A stretch of DNA of 21,664 nt, from assembly GCA_021795275.1 (NCBI GenBank), contig JAJYPO010000017.1, forward strand, positions 1-21,664, given 5' to 3'. The stretch comes from Nitrospirota bacterium. GTDB lineage: Bacteria > Nitrospirota_A > Leptospirillia > Leptospirillales > Leptospirillaceae. Shown one piece after another: positions 16,825 to 21,664 of the stretch; the stretch's first letter is position 1; the number at the start of each line of letters is the position of its first letter. Both the position numbers and the translations under genes were made by a program. The notes under the pieces are model-generated. The model ran no database searches. It had not been told where the DNA came from and worked only from the letters and a program-made list of their open reading frames with translations.

Positions 16825-16830
16825 TATAAT
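16825..16830 (+). promoter_or_regulatory. Candidate -10 box for the 16881-19205 gene set
   Basis: A perfect TATAAT lies about 50 bases upstream of the small gene at 16881. No convincing -35 box is present at 16-18 bases spacing, so it is a probable but incomplete promoter or an activator-dependent one. Confidence 0.45.
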
Positions 16831-16880
16831 AGCGTCAAACGGATCTCCAAATCACTCTCCACTCAAGGAGTCCACACCCC

Positions 16881-17174
16881 ATGCCCGTCTATTCCCTTGT
16901 GAGCCGGGACCCTGACCATTCCGGAGAAATCGACCTCTGGCATCCGGAACGGATCCCAGAGGAGGAGTTCGGCGAACTCGTTCTGGAGGCCATGCGATGG
17001 ACAAGCTCCGCCACTTGGCGGGAACAGATTCTTGAAGTGGGACGATACCTGATCGAGAAACATGGCTTCTCGGAAGCAGGCGGAGTCTACCGCATCTCCT
17101 ATCCCTCCGACTGGTCCAAGCAGGCCGTCGGTGACCGTCTCAGGGCGATTCTGGCCAGGGACCGTTCGGACTAG
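16881..17174 (+). CDS. Small unrecognised soluble protein
   Basis: The 97 aa product is acidic, contains no signal peptide or membrane segment, and has several aromatic and charged residues (for example WHPERIPEEEFGE and MRWTSSATWREQ). It is likely to be a small folded helical protein. I do not recognise a family. AAGGAG at 16864-16869 is about 11 bases upstream of the ATG, slightly long. The gene lies below a TATAAT box and is followed 44 bases later by the PAP2 phosphatase gene, so it is probably co-transcribed with it. Function unknown. Confidence 0.7.
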   Translation: MPVYSLVSRDPDHSGEIDLWHPERIPEEEFGELVLEAMRWTSSATWREQILEVGRYLIEKHGFSEAGGVYRISYPSDWSKQAVGDRLRAILARDRSD

Positions 17175-17218
17175 ACCGGCGCACCCCCCCCCGAATGTAG
17201 AAAGGCCCGAAAGGATCA

Positions 17219-17812
17219 ATGAACAGCCTGATCCACGCCGACCAGAGCCTGTTCCTCTGGCTCAACAACACACTTGACCGCTCCTGGCTCGATCCGGTCA
17301 TGGAAGCGGGCACAGCCCTCGGCAACGGCTTCTATCTTTTCCCGATCGGCCTGGCCCTCATGGCCCTGTTCGCCCGAAAGAACTTCCGGCGCGACTTTGT
17401 CCTCTGGGCCTCGACCTCCTTTGCCTCGTTCATCATGGGGACGACCCTCAAGCATCTGGTCCACCGCGACCGCCCCCTGGCCGCACTCCACTCGGCCATC
17501 GCCTCCCATGCCGTCACCGTCCATGTTCTGGGCCCCTCCCTCTACGCCAACTCCTTTCCCTCGGGCCACACCTTCACCGCATTTTCGACCGCTTCGCTTT
17601 TTTCCGGCCTGTATCCCCCCCTCGCCCTTCCTCTCTTCGCCCTGGCGACCCTGACGGGCCTGTCCAGAATCTATGTTGGAGCCCACTTCCCTCTCGATGT
17701 TCTGGGTGGTGCGGCCATCGGGCTTTTCTCCACCTTTCTGGTCATGCGGTGGATCGCCCCCCGGTGGATCCGGACAGACGCCACCTCGGAAGGTCCGGGG
17801 CCGGCTCCATGA
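17219..17812 (+). CDS. PAP2-family membrane phosphatase
   Basis: PAP2 enzymes remove phosphate from lipid phosphates such as phosphatidic acid, phosphatidylglycerol phosphate or undecaprenyl pyrophosphate, with the active site at the outer face of the membrane. The 197 aa protein has several membrane helices and all three catalytic motifs: KHLVHRDRP (Lys78, Arg85, Pro86), PSGH (114-117) and SRIYVGAHFPLD (Ser149, Arg150, His156, Asp160). It is therefore predicted to be active. The stop overlaps the rlmN start as ATGA. The substrate cannot be assigned; a BacA-like role in undecaprenyl phosphate recycling or lipid A dephosphorylation is possible. Confidence 0.92.
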   Translation: MNSLIHADQSLFLWLNNTLDRSWLDPVMEAGTALGNGFYLFPIGLALMALFARKNFRRDFVLWASTSFASFIMGTTLKHLVHRDRPLAALHSAIASHAVTVHVLGPSLYANSFPSGHTFTAFSTASLFSGLYPPLALPLFALATLTGLSRIYVGAHFPLDVLGGAAIGLFSTFLVMRWIAPRWIRTDATSEGPGPAP

Positions 17813-18891
17813 ATCTCCTCGACTTCCCTGCGGGACAATGGCCGGATAAATTTCAGGAGCTGGGAGAGGCCCCCTATCGCGGCCGCCAGACCGCTCATTG
17901 GGTCTTCAGGAAGGGTCTCGCCGATCCACGGGCGATGAGCAATCTCCCTCCTTCCACCCGCTCCCTGCTAGAGGAGGAAAGGATGCTCGGGATTCCCTCC
18001 CTCGAATCGGCGCACACCTCGGTGGACGGAACCCGAAAGCTGGCCCTCCGACTCGACGATGGCCCGATCATCGAATCGGTCCTGATCCCCCGCAAGGGTC
18101 GAATGACCCTCTGCCTGTCCACGCAGGCCGGATGCGGCATCGGATGCCGATTTTGCCGCACCGCCTCCATGGGGCTCATCCGGAATCTCTCCCCCTCGGA
18201 GATACTGGGGCAATGGATCCAGGCGATGCGTCAACTCGGAACCACGACGGACAGGACTAAGGAAGGGCTCGCCATCGATCATGTCGTCTTCATGGGCATG
18301 GGAGAACCCCTGGCCAACCTCGACGCCCTGATTCCGGCCATCCGAAGCCTGACCCACCCCGACGGAATCGGGCTTTCCCCCCGGAGGATCACCGTCTCGA
18401 CATCGGGTCTCGTCCCGAAGATGCGCCTTCTGGGTGAGGCCAACCTCGGGGTTCAGCTTGCCGTCAGCCTCTGCGCTCCCGATGATCTTCTACGCCGGGA
18501 GATCATGCCGGTTGGCCGGATCTATTCCATCGCCGAGATCCTGGAGGCATGCCGGGTCTTCCCTCTCAGAAACCGGGAACGCGTCACCTTCGAATACGTC
18601 CTCCTCAGAGACAAGAACGACCGTCCGGAGCAGGCCCGGGCCCTCGGGCGGCTGCTGGCGCCCTTTCGCTCGAAGGTCAACATCATTCCCTTCAATCCCT
18701 TTCCCGGGTCCCCCTTCGAACGGCCGGAAGAGGAAGTCGTGCAGGGTTTTGCCGACATTCTTTCGGGATTTCACATTACGGCAACAATCCGGAAGTCCAT
18801 GGGGCCGGACGTACTTGCGGCATGCGGCCAGCTGGCCAGGGAAAAAATCGCGTCGGCCGGGGCCGAATACAGGGAGGAGACCGTTCCGTGA
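17809..18891 (+). CDS. rlmN: Dual-specificity rRNA/tRNA adenine C2-methyltransferase
   Basis: RlmN is a radical SAM enzyme that methylates C2 of A2503 in 23S rRNA and of A37 in some tRNAs. The 360 aa protein has an N-terminal helical domain, then the iron-sulfur cluster motif Cys109-x3-Cys113-x2-Cys116 in QAGCGIGCRFC, and FMGMGEPLAN. The two further catalytic cysteines of the ping-pong mechanism are Cys102 in LCLSTQ and Cys339 in ACGQL. These two separate RlmN/Cfr from other radical SAM proteins, and the N-terminal region and context favour RlmN. ATG 17809 overlaps the PAP2 stop; earlier codons of the frame lie inside the PAP2 gene. The stop overlaps the next GTG. Confidence 0.96.
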   Translation: MNLLDFPAGQWPDKFQELGEAPYRGRQTAHWVFRKGLADPRAMSNLPPSTRSLLEEERMLGIPSLESAHTSVDGTRKLALRLDDGPIIESVLIPRKGRMTLCLSTQAGCGIGCRFCRTASMGLIRNLSPSEILGQWIQAMRQLGTTTDRTKEGLAIDHVVFMGMGEPLANLDALIPAIRSLTHPDGIGLSPRRITVSTSGLVPKMRLLGEANLGVQLAVSLCAPDDLLRREIMPVGRIYSIAEILEACRVFPLRNRERVTFEYVLLRDKNDRPEQARALGRLLAPFRSKVNIIPFNPFPGSPFERPEEEVVQGFADILSGFHITATIRKSMGPDVLAACGQLAREKIASAGAEYREETVP

Positions 18892-19205
18892 CCCAGACCC
18901 AACCCTTCGTCATGAAGGTGATTCTGTACCTTGGTATCGAATTTCTGATGATTCAGGGAGGGATGACCCTCAATCTCTACGGGTCGAGACACAACATCGG
19001 CGGGCTGGAAATGGTGTCCTGGTTCGCCATCACGGGAAGCCTTGCGGCGGGAGTGGGATTCGGTGCCCTTCTCTCGGAGGCCCGTCCGGACCCAGAGGCA
19101 GGACGGGATCCGGGGTTCATCTGGAGAATCTCTCCCCAGCTTCCCTGGATTTTCGCCCTGACTCTGATGTACGGGGAATCCTTTTTTTATTTTCCCAAAT
19201 TCTGA
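18888..19205 (+). CDS. Small unrecognised membrane protein
   Basis: The 105 aa product has two or three hydrophobic segments (around residues 10-25, 38-58 and the C-terminal FALTLMYGESFFYF) and ends in an aromatic-rich tail. The GTG start at 18888 overlaps the rlmN stop as GTGA and has GGGAGGAG about eight bases upstream, so translation looks coupled; ATG 18912 is the alternative. I recognise no family. It converges with cheV, whose stop is only 16 bases beyond its own. Confidence 0.65.
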   Translation: MTQTQPFVMKVILYLGIEFLMIQGGMTLNLYGSRHNIGGLEMVSWFAITGSLAAGVGFGALLSEARPDPEAGRDPGFIWRISPQLPWIFALTLMYGESFFYFPKF

Positions 19206-19221
19206 GTCGAAGAAATCCTTT

Positions 19222-20208
19222 TTATTGCTTGACTGCGATTCCCTGCTCCCTGTGACGGGTCAGGGCCGCATTGAGAGCCTCCAGAAACTTCTGGGGCTCG
19301 AACTTCACAACATATTCGTCGATCCCGAGTTCACGACCTTTCCGCATGTTCTCCGTCCCGCTCATGGAGGAGTTCATGATCACGGGGATGTTCTTCCATT
19401 CAGGGTTTTCCTTGATCTTCTTCACGAAGGAATAGCCATCCATGACCGGCATCTCGACGTCGGAAATGATGGCCGCCAGTTCTTCGGGATTTTTCTTCCA
19501 GATCTGAGCCATGACCGAAAGCCCCTCTTCCCCGTTCCGCGCCAGCGCGACCCTGTAGCCATCCTTGTCCAGGGCCTTGGAAAGCATGTTCCGCGCGACT
19601 CCGCTGTCGTCGACCACGAGGACGGTCTTCCCGGTGAACTCCGCCTTAGGCAGGGACTCGATGTCGTGCTCCTGCCGGGAATACAGCCCCATCTCCTCGA
19701 CAATGCTCTCGAAATCAAGGATCAGGAGAACCCTCCCCGCATCCGGCCCCTCTGAGAGCTTGATCGTCCCGACGACGCTCGAATCCTTGTGTGTCGCAGA
19801 GGAAGGAAGGTTGATCGGAACGATGCTCTTCCAGGAGACCCGTCGGATCTGGACGCTCTGGTGGACGAGGAATCCGAGGCGGATGCTCGAAAACTCCGTC
19901 ACGATCACCTGGGAGGAGGTGATGCCGGGCGGCTCGGTCACCCGCATCCACCGCGCCAGGTTGATAATGGGAATGACGATCCCCCGAAGATTGACGACCC
20001 CGTCCTGGAAAGGATTGGCGTTGGGGACCGGGGTGATTTCCGGAAGCTTGATGATCTCGATCACCTTGGCTACGTTGACCCCGTAAATCCCTTCCATGAT
20101 CTTCTCGGGATTGTTCTTGTCCACCTGGAAGATGCGGAAGTCCACAAGTTCCATCTGGTTGGTCCCGACCTGAAGAACTAGATTCTCGATATCTGTTTTA
20201 CCGCTCAT
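19222..20208 (-). CDS. cheV: Chemotaxis coupling protein with receiver domain
   Basis: CheV links chemoreceptors to CheA through a CheW domain and carries a receiver domain that is phosphorylated by CheA and tunes adaptation. The 328 aa protein has the CheW domain at about 10-175 (GTNQMELVDFRI, DGVVNLRGIVIPIINL, GFLVHQSVQIRRVSW) and the receiver domain at about 194-320 with Asp200/201, phospho-acceptor Asp250 in SDVEMPVMDG and Lys302. I chose ATG 20208 since the protein then begins like other CheV proteins; an in-frame ATG at 20256 would add 16 unrelated residues. It follows the soluble transducer by 54 bases, and no cheA or cheW lies in the window. Confidence 0.92.
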   Translation of the reverse strand: MSGKTDIENLVLQVGTNQMELVDFRIFQVDKNNPEKIMEGIYGVNVAKVIEIIKLPEITPVPNANPFQDGVVNLRGIVIPIINLARWMRVTEPPGITSSQVIVTEFSSIRLGFLVHQSVQIRRVSWKSIVPINLPSSATHKDSSVVGTIKLSEGPDAGRVLLILDFESIVEEMGLYSRQEHDIESLPKAEFTGKTVLVVDDSGVARNMLSKALDKDGYRVALARNGEEGLSVMAQIWKKNPEELAAIISDVEMPVMDGYSFVKKIKENPEWKNIPVIMNSSMSGTENMRKGRELGIDEYVVKFEPQKFLEALNAALTRHREQGIAVKQ

Positions 20209-20262
20209 CGTCCCTGGCTCCTGACAAGGTGTTTTGGTGTCCCGGCCGCCGGCCATCGCCCC

Positions 20263-20904
20263 CTAGCCCTTCGAGAAGACCGACCGGATCAGCTGGCCCA
20301 TCCGGTCGGACCGGCCGACAACGATCCCCAGAAACTTTTTCAGAAGATTGCCTGAGGCGACATCCTTCATATGGGCCACGCTCTGCTCGATCTTCTCCGA
20401 AAAGTCCTGCATTTCTCCGATCCGGCGCTGGACATCCTCGATGCTCTCCCGCATGGCTCCAAGTTCGGAGCCGATCGATTCCACCGTCTTGGAAATCTCC
20501 TCGACCGACTTTCTGGTCCGGTCGGAGAGCTTCTTGATCTCCTCCGCCACCACGGCGAACCCGCGTCCAGCCTCCTTGGCATGGGCCGCCTCGATCGCGG
20601 CGTTGATCGACAGGAGGTTCACCTGAGTCGAAATCTCGCGGATCTCGAGCCCGATGCTGGAAATCCGTTCGAGAACCGTCTGGAATCGCTCAAGGTTGGC
20701 GATCGACTCCTGTCCCTTCCGGATCATGGTCGAGACGTCGATCCGCTCCATCCTCGTCCGGAGGATGTCGGTCATGGACCCGATGTCCCGGTCGTGCATC
20801 CGGTTGATTTCCTCGAGCTGGACGATGTAGTTTCTCACAAAGACCAGATCTGACTGAAGCTCGCCCAGCGCGAGACGCTCCTTCTCGCACATTCCGTCAC
20901 CCAT
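20263..20904 (-). CDS. Short soluble chemotaxis transducer (MCP signalling domain only)
   Basis: The 213 aa protein has no membrane segment and no recognisable sensor domain. It is an N-terminal helical region of about 70 residues followed by a methyl-accepting-type cytoplasmic hairpin. The highly conserved tip is clear at about 90-120: [16 protein letters not shown] and [13 protein letters not shown]. The hairpin arms are short compared with classical receptors, and there is no C-terminal CheR-docking pentapeptide. ATG 20904 follows GGGAGGGG by a few bases and was preferred over an upstream TTG. It lies between the diiron sensor-like gene and cheV, so the diiron protein may be its separate sensory input. 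Confidence 0.88.
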   Translation of the reverse strand: MGDGMCEKERLALGELQSDLVFVRNYIVQLEEINRMHDRDIGSMTDILRTRMERIDVSTMIRKGQESIANLERFQTVLERISSIGLEIREISTQVNLLSINAAIEAAHAKEAGRGFAVVAEEIKKLSDRTRKSVEEISKTVESIGSELGAMRESIEDVQRRIGEMQDFSEKIEQSVAHMKDVASGNLLKKFLGIVVGRSDRMGQLIRSVFSKG

Positions 20905-20954
20905 GGTGCCCCTCCCTGTCGGTCCTTCCGTCAACGGTCTGTCTCACCGGCATC

Positions 20955-21664
20955 TCAGGTGAAGATGTTCGCATCGAAGCCGACTCGCGCCTTTGCTATC
21001 CAGTCCAGGAACATCCGGGCTTCCCTTTCCCGGAAAATCGATCCGTGCTGGGGACAGATCATCCGGATCGGAAGGTTCCGGATCTTCGACAGCCAGTATT
21101 CGATCGCCCGCGAGGTCGCCACGTAGCGAACGTGAAATCCTTCCATATGCCGGACATGTTCCTCGAAGTTTTCCACATAAAGGGGGGTTTCACCCTTGGG
21201 ATAGATCGCTGCGCCCAGGTCCCCCGTGAAGAGGATTCCCGAAGCGTGGTCGAAGACGTGGAAGTTCCCGGGAGAGTGAAGAAAGTGGGCCGGGATGAAG
21301 TCCAGACGGTTGCCGGAGTTGAGCGTCAGCGACCCTCCCCCGTCCGGAATCCCTTCGATCCGGTCCAGGGCCGTCACCCCGTAGTGCAGGAGAAAGCGGA
21401 TCCAGAGCGCGGAGACGTGGACACGGGCCGGAGTCATGTCCATCCAGGACGCCAGCCCTCCCCCCACATCGGGATCCTGATGGCAGAGGAAGATGTGGTC
21501 GATCTTCTCCGGATCCACGAACTCGCTCATGTTCACGACAACCCTGGAGAAGACACCGAATCCCCCGGGATCGAGCAGGGTTCCCCGCCCGTTGTCGACA
21601 ATCAGGTACTGGTTCGTCTGCACCCCTTCCTCGAGACCGGTCTCGTCGCGGCCGAGCCAGACGA
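20955..21664 (-). CDS. Diiron metallo-beta-lactamase-fold protein of the ODP (oxygen-binding diiron protein) type, 5' end outside the window
   Basis: These proteins share the diiron core of flavodiiron proteins but lack the flavodoxin domain; in Treponema denticola ODP senses oxygen and Fe(II) for chemotaxis. The frame continues to the window edge, reading VWLGRDETGLEEGVQTNQYL before the GTG at 21623, so that GTG is internal. Metal-ligand motifs are in order: HQDPD (His, Asp, Asp), the His of FLHSPGNFH, the Asp of FTGDLGAA and the His of PQHGS. The C-terminus ends soon after the domain, with no flavodoxin or rubredoxin module. It is 50 bases upstream of the soluble transducer gene, with cheV beyond, so a sensory role is likely. 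A general metallo-hydrolase is the alternative. Confidence 0.82.
   Translation of the reverse strand, partial: VWLGRDETGLEEGVQTNQYLIVDNGRGTLLDPGGFGVFSRVVVNMSEFVDPEKIDHIFLCHQDPDVGGGLASWMDMTPARVHVSALWIRFLLHYGVTALDRIEGIPDGGGSLTLNSGNRLDFIPAHFLHSPGNFHVFDHASGILFTGDLGAAIYPKGETPLYVENFEEHVRHMEGFHVRYVATSRAIEYWLSKIRNLPIRMICPQHGSIFREREARMFLDWIAKARVGFDANIFT

Noticed and set aside
19176..19226. Near-repeat of AATCCTTTTT-type sequence between the small membrane protein gene and cheV
   Set aside because: The similarity is short and T-rich, probably chance or part of loose termination signals for the two converging genes.
20209..20256. Longer CheV starting at the ATG at 20256
   Set aside because: The 16 extra residues do not look like a CheV N-terminus, and the ATG at 20208 starts the family-like sequence with AGGAG upstream; not fully excluded.

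Overview
The window is a dense, GC-rich stretch of a Gram-negative chromosome. Evidence for this is a complete Kdo pathway, two lipoprotein signal peptides and a predicted sigma-54 activator. Gene order, base composition and the mix of Kdo genes, chemotaxis genes and a diiron oxygen-sensor relative suggest Nitrospirota, perhaps an acidophilic iron oxidiser such as Leptospirillum. That assignment is from general familiarity and is not proven by any marker gene here. No rRNA, tRNA or CRISPR array was seen.

Positions 1-7768 (+) form one tightly packed envelope operon: lepB (5' end outside the window), a heptose-7-phosphate kinase, kdsB, pyrG, kdsA, kdsD, kdsC, pgsA and plsY. Most junctions overlap by 1 to 7 bases. 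Together they make and activate Kdo (KdsD, KdsA, KdsC, KdsB), supply CTP for that activation (PyrG), start ADP-heptose synthesis and feed phospholipid synthesis (PlsY, PgsA). The unusually AT-rich gap after plsY holds a well-formed sigma-70 promoter, a CRP/FNR-like palindrome and two other inverted repeats. They precede an M23 peptidase gene (7990-8925).

Positions 9073-13684 (+) hold a histidine kinase, a small coiled-coil lipoprotein and an NtrC-type response regulator. This matches the QseE/QseG/QseF (GlrK/YfhG/GlrR) arrangement. A tnpB-only IS200/IS605-type element on the opposite strand splits the lipoprotein from the regulator and appears to have landed between the regulator's Shine-Dalgarno and its start codon.

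Positions 16778-13734 (-) hold a CPA1-type antiporter, an unrecognised lipoprotein and a TauE/SafE permease, probably one operon. Diverging from it at 16881-19205 (+) are a small unrecognised protein, a PAP2 phosphatase, rlmN and a small membrane protein.

Positions 21664-19222 (-) hold a diiron oxygen-sensor (ODP-type) protein cut by the window edge, a short soluble chemotaxis transducer with no sensor domain, and cheV. This looks like an oxygen or Fe(II) sensing module in which the diiron protein acts as a separate input for the transducer. I consider it the most interesting system in the window.
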